NCBI GenBank assembly: GCA_001557505.1 | Contig: LSAX01000004.1 | Coordinates: 124,001 to 188,000 of the forward strand | Length of the DNA stretch: 64,000 nt | Direction of reading: 5' to 3' | Origin: Reticulascus tulasneorum | Taxonomy: Eukaryota > Ascomycota > Sordariomycetes > Glomerellales > Reticulascaceae | The notes under the pieces: model-generated | What the model was told of the DNA's origin: nothing | Database searches by the model: none | Seen by the model: the letters and a program-made list of their open reading frames with translations, nothing else | Made by a program: the position numbers and the translations under genes | Shown: positions 38,129 to 48,284 of the stretch, piece after piece | Layout of the letters: every line of letters begins with the position of its first letter | Numbering within the stretch: position 1 is the first letter of the stretch

Positions 38129-39050
38129 TATGACTGGTGCAGGGGCTACTTGGGATCTCGAGCTGTTTGTTTGAATCAGGGCGTTGTTGAAATCGTCACT
38201 CGGAGAACAATCAAGTTCGTTTGAGAGGCCCGAAAATTATAATGGAGCTAAGGGCGTGGACAAAGACGGGCTTTTGGACACTTGGGAGTCTGAGCTTGCT
38301 ACTGGAAACTCATCGATGCAGCAGACTATTTTCACTTTAAATAAAGAGCCTTGGAGACCAGTTGTTCTAAGAATTGATCAGAAGTGTCAGGAACTAGATT
38401 CCGTCAACCTGTCAAAGGATTGGATAAACACTGTCCGGAACTTGGGGCATCCGAAAGCGTTCGATTGCAACAGTTCAAGCGTCTCGTCTAATCGCTACGA
38501 ATACCTGCCATGAGATACTCAATAGTTTTGAAGTTATTGAACAAAAAACGTGGTCACTGGGATTCAAGTTGACGAAGTTAGTTCGCGATGCGAGGGCGGT
38601 TGTAAAGAAGGCCAGGAGATGTCGCAATTTGCAAATGGCCGAGTCAGGGCTGTGAAACACTGCAAATATTCAACTCCATTTGTTAGCTAAAAGAAACCGC
38701 TCAATGGCAAACAATCCTCAACTCCGACATGAAAACTTAAGCCACTGTGCTACTCAAAAGAATAGCCGAACTAGGGAAAGGTGACAGCAAGGCGTTTGTG
38801 GCTACCGACTATTGTTCTTGAATGTGCATACGTAGACATCCCGGTGGTGTGGTGAAACCAAACTCCAGCTGATGCCCCGAGGAACTGGTTCTAGATCCCG
38901 CTTCATGGGCTTGCACCAGAATGACGAGGCTAGAGGTAGGAAGGATGACTTCGTAGCCTGACCTGACAATATTGTGACCGCGGAACCCTACCCCCTATTC
39001 TCGTACAGTTTCCTCATGGTAGATGCTTTGCCCAGACTCTAGATTTCATC
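38129..39050. other. Spacer between paralogues B and C, with an unassigned open frame
   Basis: A plus-strand frame at 38184-38513 reads coding-like (WRPVVLRIDQKCQELDSV, then LSKDWINTVRNLGHPKAFD). After its stop a neighbouring frame gives SFEVIEQKTWSLGFKLTKLV. It has no ATG at a sensible place and no recognised family, so it may be a relic. Nothing else is supported. Confidence 0.35.
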
Positions 39051-39425
39051 CTAAGTATCGGTTTGACAGGTTTCGCACACTATGTGGTAGCAGAATGTAT
39101 CCGGGCTCTTCTTCATTTTGTGTGTGCACCACCGGAGGGAATTCTCCCCCCGCCCGCATTGGCAACATATCCAAACCCCATTGAGATCCTGCAGTCGACA
39201 GTTACCTGACCTGCAGTCAGGTGAGACGAGGCAACCACCAGTCGCGCACGGATCGTTGTAATCCACAGACTGAACGGGGTCGTAGTACATTCTCTCACAC
39301 GGAATAAGCGTCATGCCGTCGGGATCTGTGCTCGCATCCTTGCAGAACTCATAGTGTACCACGTAGTTTATCGCACGACTGCATGGTGGAATATGATGGT
39401 GATGTAGGTAGTCGTATGTGCACAT
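39051..39425 (-). CDS. Cys/His-rich small protein, paralogue C
   Basis: A single exon of 124 residues starting MCTYDYLHHHHIPPCSRAIN. It shows HYEFCKDAS, DPCATGGCLVSPDCRSGNCR, the core VWICCQCGRGENSLRWC (84-100) and FCYHIVCETC (111-120). It shares the closing motif C-x-H-x2-C-x2-C and the W-x-C-C-x-C core with paralogues A and B, but is more divergent in the first half. The true start is the ATG of MCTYD; the open frame extends nine codons further without an ATG. This version looks most like unnamed conserved proteins I recall from other Pezizomycotina. There is no signal peptide, which argues against a secreted disulfide-rich protein and for an intracellular zinc protein. Function unknown. 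Confidence 0.75.
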   Translation of the reverse strand: MCTYDYLHHHHIPPCSRAINYVVHYEFCKDASTDPDGMTLIPCERMYYDPVQSVDYNDPCATGGCLVSPDCRSGNCRLQDLNGVWICCQCGRGENSLRWCTHKMKKSPDTFCYHIVCETCQTDT

Positions 39426-42026
39426 GTTAGTGGCTGATTTTGTTTGCGCCAAGACTTGAGAGAGATGTTTAAAGATCTCGAATGTGTCTGGGTACGATTG
39501 TTCGTCGGCGGATACTTGCAGGACCTATCGTTGTTGGTGGAGTCCGTGAACTGCTAGAGTATGCTGACCACAATGCCAGGTTTCTTTCTAGGGACGATGG
39601 TATATGAACCCAAGGAGCTGCTTGGCCTGATCATGGGAGACAAACGAGTTGAAGGTGGCCAACTGAATAGTCTCGGCGGAACTTATAGTGGTGAACTTGT
39701 GGGACAGCGGTAACAGATATGACCTTCAAGCTTGCCTAATAGCATTAGAACGTGTTAAATACAATTCCCCGCAGAAGTAGTCGGCCGAGTGTGGGCCTGA
39801 AATCTACCACCCAAAAGAAGAATGAAATATATGAGAACAAGGGAGGTCTTCTCCGATCGAGTCAGCAGAATTAATATCGCGCTCTTTATTCTAACGACTG
39901 CGGCCGATCCTCATGAGTCTGCGACTCTGTTGCAGAGAAGTGCGGCTTGACTTACATTATATACAAGAATCCCAGTTTCTGTCGAGGATGATCGCCCATG
40001 ATGAAGACATGGTGAGATGTTGACCACCCAGCAGAGGAGCCAGCACCCCAGCTCCGGGCTTGTGGTATGGGAGCACTTGGCCAGACGCCAATGTAATGGC
40101 TCAGTTAGATGCCCCATACTCATTCCGTGGTTCAACCTCTCAAGCTCAATTTATTCTGAGGAGGCTTCAATAATTGGCAGCCACTGTCAAACCCATCAGT
40201 GTAATATCTCGTGGCAATGGGAGTGCACGTGGGATATGCATGCGCATCGTTTTCTCAGCATGAGCCGATGCAGCAATCTTCCCTAGCGACCAGTCAACAA
40301 CCGAGACATTGGAACACAAACCTGAGACTAGCGTCGCGGAACCCAGCTGTTCTTATTGTGAACAGATGGAGAGCAGTAATCAAATTGCATACGGATTCGC
40401 GAGCAACTGGGAATGCCCTCATAGTCCGAGGTTATCAGAGTGGTTTATATTCGGCTCTGGGACCGAGGGTGCCGGTTAGGTGACCAGCTAATAATCGGGC
40501 ACTCTGCTTCTGTGATCCGATAGATTTTCACGCACATGGTGAACTGAAGCTGTTCGTCACTTCATTGAATCTTGAACCTTCTAGATTGTCACTAGCGTCG
40601 TGCTCCTCACAAAAGGCCGGAACCTCGTGGTTTGGTGGCACTGGTGCTGCCCACAGAGGAAGCATTGCAAGAGCTGAGGCGTTCTGTACAAGTTGCTTTG
40701 ATCTGGTCTATCCTCTGCCCTTTGCGTTCTTTGCAGCTCAACATATCTCAACATAAGCATTATTTGCCTAGCGGCATGTCAGCTCACCCGCAAGTTGATT
40801 CGAACAAACCATCGTTTGCCTACCCCGAAGAATCGAGGAAGTCAAGAAGCCCATTGCCTTCGTGAATGCATAACTTGATGACATCTCTCCATCATGGTGC
40901 GCTCACATGTACCTTTAATATCAAACACCTCTCATACGCTCCGTGATTCAAACCTAGGGAATTCTCCATCATGGTGCGCTCACTTGTACCTTTAATATCA
41001 AACACCTCTCATACGCTCCGTGATTCAAACTTAGGGAATTCTCTTACTGTGTATCTGAACTTCTTTTGATAACCGTAACTTCTCCCCACTGTTAATCTCA
41101 AACACATCAGAACGTGTCGGCTGCTGCACGAGAAATCGCCAAGCGTTGTATCACCTAGAGTGCTGGATGTCTTGAAGCTACGACCAAGGTCTTTTACGAA
41201 GGTTTCAAATTCTTGTAGCATAAATGAGGCTCAGTGTAGCAAATTATCAAGATTCCGGAGAGATGGCTGCTTTCGGGTAGAAGAAGAAAGCTTGAAATGT
41301 AGAGCACCGTTAACAAACCAAACAAAAGCCGTCCCCATGCTGCTGGACTCGAAGCAGGAGGCTGTAGCATGGGGCTGTTATTGGGGACGTGGCGAAATAC
41401 ACGGCAAGTAATGCTAGTATTAATCTGCATAAAATTAATCTCTAGGAAGAGAAGGGAGCATTGACAGCGGCCTGGGGGTGGTCACCCGAGGTGTAGCTAG
41501 GCTGATTTGGTGCGACTTGATGGCATGGTGGCACAACCTGAGATTCAGCCAAGTGCTTTCGCGTTTTGTGTAGACAAACTTGCTAGTCATCTTATTCTAA
41601 TGCTAGGGAATAACAGGACCAACTACCAATTGGACCCCCAGAATGTAGGTGCGAGCACTACTCGGTTTTAGATCGGCTAGAGCTGCCGTATTAAGAATCT
41701 CAAAGACACAAGGCGCATTTCATATTCGTAAGCACTAGTAATCGAGAATGTCGTGTGCTATGAATTAAATGATAGGCGTTCTTTTATTGCAATCTTGACT
41801 ATGTGGTTTGAACACAGGTGGTAAGTGGCTGCATGCACTATCGGCCACACAGGTATTCCGAGGGTCAAGGCGAACCCCGACGAGTAGGAGGTGCGCTTCT
41901 GTTTGGTGGTAATGCAGGAATTGAGACAATCAAGCTTATAAAATGGCAACTGAGTCATAAACCATTGCGACTCTCTCCATTTACGCGGATGCCAATACCT
42001 GGGAGCAGGTGGAAACCCAAGGATCC
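39426..42026. other. Intergenic, about 2.6 kb, with one tandem duplication
   Basis: No gene was recognised. A 41009-41221 minus frame (MLQEFETFVKDLGRSFKTSS) looks locally coding-like but overlaps the tandem repeat and has no family match that I can name. Confidence 0.45.
40886..41039 (+). repeat. 77-bp tandem duplication, two copies
   Basis: The unit starting TCTCCATCATGGTGCGCTCA occurs at 40886-40962 and again directly at 40963-41039, with two base differences (CACATGTACC versus CACTTGTACC, and AAACCTAG versus AAACTTAG). The few differences point to a recent duplication in non-coding sequence. Confidence 0.92.
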
Positions 42027-43672
42027 TCAAACTGATAAGACATCCAGCCTCAAGCCTCTAGCCACAGACTGGACTGAACTGGCGATAGCCCCTGCGGATG
42101 GAACCTGGCGGTTTAATTCCACTTCCTCCGAGAGCGGTGCCACGGGCTGGGCGCTTCTTCGCTGACGTGGATGGAACATTCGTAGATAATGAGACATGCT
42201 CTTCATCGGAGGTCTTTGGAACGCAGCTTGTATATCTTCCAGTGAACGTCCACGTGTTTCCGGCATATATGCGACGAAAACCATGGCCGTGAGAAGAGCC
42301 AGTCCGCCGAAGAGGAAATACGCGCCATATGCAGACTTGTCAAGCAGGATAGGGGTGATGATGGCCACAAACCAGTTCGTCAGCTGGGGAAACGCGTTAG
42401 CAGATGTTTTTGAAGCGATGGACAAAGGGACTTACGAAGCCTAAACCCTGGGCAAGGGAGTTGGCTGCTGCACGAGTATGACCTGGCTGTATCTCGCTGG
42501 CATACAGCTTCCCTACAATCGACCAGGTTGCACAAAATGTAAGGCCGAAGAGGAAGACTGAAAGAATGACGATCCACCGGGCAATGCCGTAGGAATGAAC
42601 TGCACCAGCAGCGTAGAGACAGCCCATCAATAGCATACATCCAGAAAGAATGATACCACCAGTGATAGCACATGTACGCCTGCCCCACTTATCAACAAAT
42701 AAAACGGCTGGTATGGTAATAATCATCATCAAGACAGAGGATAATCCGGACGCTAGAAACGAAGATGTATCCGAAGTCATTCCTGCTCGGGAAAACAGAA
42801 TAGGGGCGTACTGAACCACGTCAGGGTGAACTCAGAGTCGATGGAAGAAGACCTACGTAAAGCACGCCATCAATGCCCGAGAGCTGAATCATACCCAGGA
42901 GGAAAAGAGCCAGTATCGTCCTCGATCGATAGGCTCTAGTGAACAGAAGACGGAAGCTTTGCCAAATTGAAAGACTAAGTCGCTGCTCGGTCGCGTTCAG
43001 CACATCCCTTTCGGCTTCCACTATGTTGATGTCAAGACGATGCACAGCCTGCAATGCATCGGCCGGTTTGCCATGCAGGACCAGCCATCGAGGCGAGTCG
43101 GGCAAAACGAGGCATCCCAGAATGAGGACCGCAGACAGAATGCTCATTACCACATAAGGCGTTCGCCACGCCATGCTTGACGGAATCTCGACCGATCGAT
43201 AACAGGTGAAATATCCGATGCAGACTGCGGCCGCGGTCATGAACTGCGGCAACCCAGCCAGCATACCTCGGTACTTAACAGGCGCGATTTCGCATACGTA
43301 AACGGTCATGGCGCTCAAGTATACACCCTCTCCGAGGCCGGCAAGAGCTCTACCAAATAGGAACTGCGTCAGATGATTTGCGGTGCCTTGCAGCACGGCT
43401 CCAATACCGAACAAGGCTGCCCCGACAACGATCGTTTTGAGGCGTCCGAACCTGTCAGCCAGGTAGCCAGCAAAGACGGAGGGCACAGCGCCTGTCAGCA
43501 TGATCAAGGAGACAGTGAAACCGAGCAGGAAGGGAGAGAGCGGTCCGATAGACTGGGTGAACTGCGACATGTGAGTTACAGCGCCAATGGTTCCGGTGTC
43601 GTAGCCATTGAGAAACCCGCCTAGGGAAACGACGAGCGCGGCGAAAACATAGTTGGGCACGAGTTTGGGCAT
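42027..43672 (-). CDS. MFS sugar transporter (SP family)
   Basis: Three exons, 43672-42857, 42810-42436 and 42383-42027, give 515 residues in frame. Family markers are GGFLNGYDTGTIGAV in TM1, GYLADRFGRLKTIVVG between TM2 and TM3, RALAGLGEGVYLSAMTVYV, then EIAPVKYRGMLAGLPQF. The central loop has LPDSPRWLVLHGK. GIDGVLYYAPILF spans exon 1/2, DKWGRRTCAITGG follows, and PETRGRSLEDIQAAF closes TM12. These fit proton-coupled hexose or disaccharide uptake at the plasma membrane, with about 12 helices. Substrate cannot be read from sequence. The sugar-binding QQxSG motif is changed here to MIQLSGIDG, which could affect specificity. The start at MPKLVPNYV was chosen over an upstream in-frame extension that lies in the promoter and is not membrane-like. 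Confidence 0.9.
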
Positions 43673-45372
43673 CTTGGTGATTGTATTTTGGTACAGTGGT
43701 ATAGAAACAGGTTGATTGCTTGCCGTCCAAGTTGAAATATTGTATTGAATATTGTGTGCAATTATGTAAAGATACACGATGCGATGAAGCTGACCGAACA
43801 GCAGATGTTTGCCATTACCCCTCCTGGTTATGCTGCGCCGACGTTCGGCCCTCGCCCTTCGTTGACAGATGACGACAAACTAAACGGATATATCACGGAG
43901 ACTTGCGCCCACAGAGCGAAGGATTCTACCTGTTGTTGCTCGGATATTGCAGTTCCAAGGCGCCGCCAGACGTATTCCCGGGGTGGGGGCATCCCGGCTT
44001 GGCGAATCAAAGAACCAGCATATCGATCCTGAGGCTTTATCGAGGCTCGTGGCATATCGGAATTCGAATTACAGGTTCGCCAAGATATTGCGGGAGGCGT
44101 ACTATTGAACGAACCGTGTTCTCTGCTGAACGGCCTCCACCATATTCGTCTAAGGGACTCGGGTATAGATGTCGAACGTGCTGACGCCAGCAATCGGGTT
44201 TGAGTCAGCTCTGACCTCCCCAAAAACTCACCTGACGTGCCCGGCAATATTGATAACTTGCTGACCGAAACATATCGCTCTTGTGGTGAATGATTTGCGG
44301 AGCATTACATTTCGATTAGATGGCAAGTGCATGCGAACCTGCCTACTCGTATAGATGGGTGAATGGCGAGGTTAATGTAGAAGTCCGCGGCGTTTGAACA
44401 AGTCCGTTCAAGGGGACTGATTGAGGTAGGTCTTGGCGTCAGCACGATATTTCCTCTTCGAGAAAATTGTATTGTACCAAGTATTTAGTCCGATAATTCT
44501 CTTGTCAGACTCAATTCTAGGTGTGGCACTGGCTAGGTGCCTAGGTATGTAATGGTGGGACGTGTCGAAACGTCCTTCGTTCCGGTCGACTTCGGAATCC
44601 GGGCAAAATGTGTCCTCCACCTAGCCGCGACTCCGGCAATAATTCCCATCCCAGGAAACTTAAGGGCAAAAGTGCAACCTCCCTGGCCAAATTCAGCCAA
44701 GCCACAGAAAACGGATAGGGCTGAATCCACCATGAACAGGCAACCATATTCCACACAGTACTATTGTAGGCGCATTAAATCAAATTGTGGGTTTTAGCAG
44801 CTTCAGCTGATGTCGGCCCACCCGCATGCAAACCCCGATTCTCTGCTTACTACCACATCGTAGACGAAGTAACCAATGACGGGCACCCATCATCTCCGAG
44901 CTGCCGTCTGCCATTGGCCGACAAATTGCAGGGAACGACCTGGCCCCCAGCGCATATGGGATGCAAGAAAGGTTATTCCAAGTTATCCGCCTGTCAGAGC
45001 GTGAGAAGATTCCGAGGCGTCTTACGTGATCCGCGGTCGAAGGAGGGAATGGAGGGCTGTAACGCGGTGCCATAGTCCGGGATTAGCCCATGTTAGGGAA
45101 CCCCCAGGTGAGATGGAGGATCGATGGGGGCAAAATGTATTTGATTAGGCTCCTGGGACATTGGACTCCTGCGGATCGCCCGCATTGCCCGCGTTGCCCA
45201 AACAGACGTAACTTAAGATAGCAAGCCCCGGACTTTGTGCTACCATACAGCGCGGCTTTAATACCCAAGCCTTTCCCACATAGAGAGATTGTGTAAGCCA
45301 TAGATTTGATCACTGCTTCGAAGGCCATTCCCAACAAGCATTCTTGACATTGAATCGACACACGCCGCCACA
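43673..45372. other. Divergent upstream region of MFS and 2EXR genes
   Basis: About 1.7 kb. A plus-strand frame starting MKLTEQQMFAITPPGY (about 43780) and a following frame reading SRLVAYRNSNYRFAKIL (about 44030) look locally coding-like, but stops and frame changes separate them and no family was recognised. Confidence 0.4.
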
Positions 45373-46503
45373 ATGACTTCTCTTACATCCTTCCATCTCT
45401 TTCCTGATCTGCCCGCTGAGTTAAGGCTCAAGATCTGGGAAGAAGCAACAGCAGGACCCTCGATGCACATCTTCGACGTCTGTTTTCCCTCCTGGCGCGG
45501 TAACGAAAGAAGCAAGCGTGCATTTCAGGGTGCGGACGGAATAGTAGCCAAGGAACATGAGAATCGCTACTCGAAGTACAAGGATACCGTATTCCTCGAC
45601 GCCCTCGAAGTAGGCACACAAGAGCTCGGCCGCAAAACACGAGTAGCGCGCCATAGCTATGATCCATCCATGTACCGTCAACGGGAGATGCAGCGAGCGA
45701 CCTGCACGGATGCGTCGACAGCCTCAGACTTCCTAGTTAAGGACATCAACAACGTCTATTTGCCAGGTAGCAGCCGCAAAGTGCAGTATGACAACGGGAA
45801 GGACGCGGTCTTCTTAAGGTTCCGCGATGGCGGCGCGGCAACAGATCTCAGCCAAGATATCTCCGTCGGCGAGAACAGGCGCGAGTCATCACTTACCAAC
45901 ATCGGCGAGATTCTCGAGGGTTCTTGGACGCCCGAGATGGCAACCACAATACAGAACGCACGGCGCATTGCGCTGGACGTAGTGGAGACGTGGACACCCA
46001 CTACTATCGGTGCGGTCCTTTTCGAAGAAGTGTCATATTTAGCTTGCTGCCTGCAACAGGGTCTTGAAGTCTTGTACTTGGTAGATCATTGTCCCGGACG
46101 GTGTCAACGCTGCCACAGACACGATGTTTCCGCGAAGCAGTTGCAGGGACGCAATCATCTGTACCAAGAACTTCACCACCACAATGATGCAGAGATGCAA
46201 CGGGAGCCGGATGTGATTCAAGGCATTGGCAAAACCTACAGAGAGGTTTTCGATCTCGAAAAACTGGGTTGGGACGACTACCATCCTACCTACGTGTTCG
46301 CAAGAATGATCGACGAGGCTATACGAGGTCAGCAAGGCGATGCCAAGGACGAGACCATATTTAAAGGCGTGAGGATTCTGACGGTGGAGGATGACCATGT
46401 GGAAGGATTGGACACAACCATAGTGGCGGATTGCGATCCTGAAGACGTACTGGATTACCCTGGAGGTAAGGTCTGGGGGATTAGCCTTGAATATTCCTCC
46501 TAG
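45373..46503 (+). CDS. 2EXR-domain protein, unknown function
   Basis: A single intronless frame of 376 residues. The N-terminus reads TSFHLFPDLPAELRLKIWEE (about 4-23), the hallmark of the fungal 2EXR family, a group found mostly in Pezizomycotina with many diverse paralogues per genome. The body contains ATTIQNARRIALDVVETW and LACCLQQGLEVLYLVDHC, matching the later part of 2EXR proteins in which a second conserved segment describes a leucine-rich helical region. The end (GGKVWGISLEYSS) is intact. No signal peptide or membrane helix is seen, so it is probably intracellular. The F-box-like opening has led to suggestions of protein-protein interaction, but no function is established. The ATG lies just after CCACA, a good fungal start context. 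Confidence 0.88.
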   Translation: MTSLTSFHLFPDLPAELRLKIWEEATAGPSMHIFDVCFPSWRGNERSKRAFQGADGIVAKEHENRYSKYKDTVFLDALEVGTQELGRKTRVARHSYDPSMYRQREMQRATCTDASTASDFLVKDINNVYLPGSSRKVQYDNGKDAVFLRFRDGGAATDLSQDISVGENRRESSLTNIGEILEGSWTPEMATTIQNARRIALDVVETWTPTTIGAVLFEEVSYLACCLQQGLEVLYLVDHCPGRCQRCHRHDVSAKQLQGRNHLYQELHHHNDAEMQREPDVIQGIGKTYREVFDLEKLGWDDYHPTYVFARMIDEAIRGQQGDAKDETIFKGVRILTVEDDHVEGLDTTIVADCDPEDVLDYPGGKVWGISLEYSS

Positions 46504-46857
46504 GTTCCTCCTGCAATTTCCTCAATTTGGCGGTATTTAATGATCAAAATTTGGATCCGAATTGGCTTGCCAGATTCGTAGTTGATGTTACCCATGTGCT
46601 GACATACATTTTGAAGCGAAGGAAGAGGCCAAGGTGGCACTGCTGCTGCTCGAGTACGCCATTGGCTGCCGCAAGCTAGTTGGCGAGGAGAAAATGGGCG
46701 AACCGGCGGATGGATTATGATGTCACGCTGTTGCAAAGCACATTCAAGGCAAGGGACTGAAAATCGTTGATGTCCTCCAATGTGGCCGGGAATATCCATG
46801 GACGCCGATCAAATGCATTATCATACAAACATGAGTGTCATAACCACGATGCTTTTC
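46504..46857. other. Convergent intergenic region
   Basis: About 350 bp between the 2EXR gene and the end of AP-2 mu. It holds the two 3' UTRs; nothing else is visible. Confidence 0.5.
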
Positions 46858-48284
46858 CTAAAATCTGTGAAAATCATTAGCAGGTGATGCGGGTCTTGAA
46901 TTACAGTGTAACTCACCGTATCTCGTAGGATCCAGCTCTCGTCATGTATCTGACCCACTTTACACTCGAATAATTACTCTTCTCGAAGACCTTCAAATAC
47001 CTCACCAACAAGCCCGAACTTGTAAACATCAACAGGCTGAAATTCAAGCTTAAAGGCGGCCTCGACCACGCTCGCTGGTTCGTCATACTTGTCAAGCTCG
47101 CCTCAGCGCTCAGGACAAACTCGCTCTGGCCTGTGAACCTTCCGATCTTCCAGACGATATTGTTCTCGCTCGGTTCGTACTTCGCCTTGCCCTGCGTACA
47201 GCGCTCCGTGATCTTCGCTGTGTTGAGCGGCGTGGGAATGCGGACAACAACGTTGGTCGCGAATAGTTTAGAGCCGAAGTTTGCCTTGACGCCAATGCTG
47301 TACTCAACCTTGGTGCGCCCGATTTCGTTAACGATGACGTGTACTTTAAATGGGAGGTTGACGTTTTCGGTCGCGCGATAGCGCATTAGCTCGAACTCTC
47401 CATCTGGCGGAACGAAGGAAATAATCCGGTCGCTATCGAACTTCCCGAGCTTGACGCACTGATGGAACTGACAGTCCTCGAGCGTGACGCTACCAGCCGC
47501 AGCTTTGGTTGCCTTGGATCCCATTCGATTGCCGCTGGGCAGACTTAGAAGACCGTCGTTATCGAGTAGCAGCCGGTCGTTAAGCCCAAACTTGCACTCT
47601 GGTGTGCCCGTGAGGTAGGCGCGCATGACAATCTGGCCAGTCACATCTGCTCGTAGGACAGACCCCGTGGCAGACATCAAGAGATTGACGTCTTCGATGA
47701 CATCCACGAACGCCTCATTCTTGCGGTACTTGACATCAGCTTTCCGCCACGACAATGCTCCAGTGGCTTGCATTGTAATCTTGGCCGAGTCTTCCGGCGC
47801 CTTCTCCGACTTGACTCCTTCTGTCGTGATGTACATCTTTAATGTATCTGTTTCGGTGTTCTGGGGGTAGCCGAAGTCAATGATTTCTGCAAGCACATAT
47901 AGCGTAAGTGTTTATTCTTAATTCGTGCAAGGGGAGGGTCTGCGCACCATCAAGCAACTCATAGACCAGCACGAAGTTGTTCTTGACGGCCTCCTCATCG
48001 AACTTCCCAAAGTAGCCTCGCCCCAAAGCAACCAGCCGATATAGGAACTCGAAGACTAATGCGGCGTTTGCATTGCTCTTGGTAATGGCTACCAAGTAGA
48101 TGTTCTCGTGCTTGACATGGCTGAATGTGGTACTGCCGAGCGTCAAGATTGGCGACCGGACTTGAGCATTCGAGATAACCTGAATCCGAAATACGTCTGC
48201 GAGTCGCGGTCGGCAATCGTTGCGAAAGGCTCGGAAGATGAGGTTCTCGCCCTTCTGATTGAAGACTAGAATACCGGACAGCAT
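46858..48284 (-). CDS. AP-2 complex mu subunit (clathrin adaptor)
   Basis: Three exons, 48284-47948, 47886-46917 and 46864-46858, give 437 residues. The N-terminal longin-like domain begins MLSGILVFNQKGENLIFRAF, with QVRSPILTLGSTTFSHVKHE and AALVFEFLYRLVALGRGYFG. FVLVYELLDEIIDFGYPQN spans the first junction. The linker has GALSWRKADVKYRKNEAFVD. The C-terminal mu-homology domain carries TGTPECKFGLNDRLLL, FVPPDGEFELMRYRATENVN and VKWVRYMTRAGSYEIRF. It fits AP-2 mu better than AP-1 mu through the QVRSP and EIIDFGYPQN motifs. AP-2 mu binds YxxPhi signals and PIP2 at the plasma membrane during endocytosis. The last exon is only seven bases (ATTTTAG): donor ATACG|GTGAGT and acceptor TTTTCACAG rebuild the conserved final Arg-Phe. 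Confidence 0.93.

Noticed and set aside
43780..44110. Small plus-strand gene starting MKLTEQQMFAITPPGY
   Set aside because: Coding-like pieces lie in different frames with stops between them, no convincing intron joins them, and no family was recognised.
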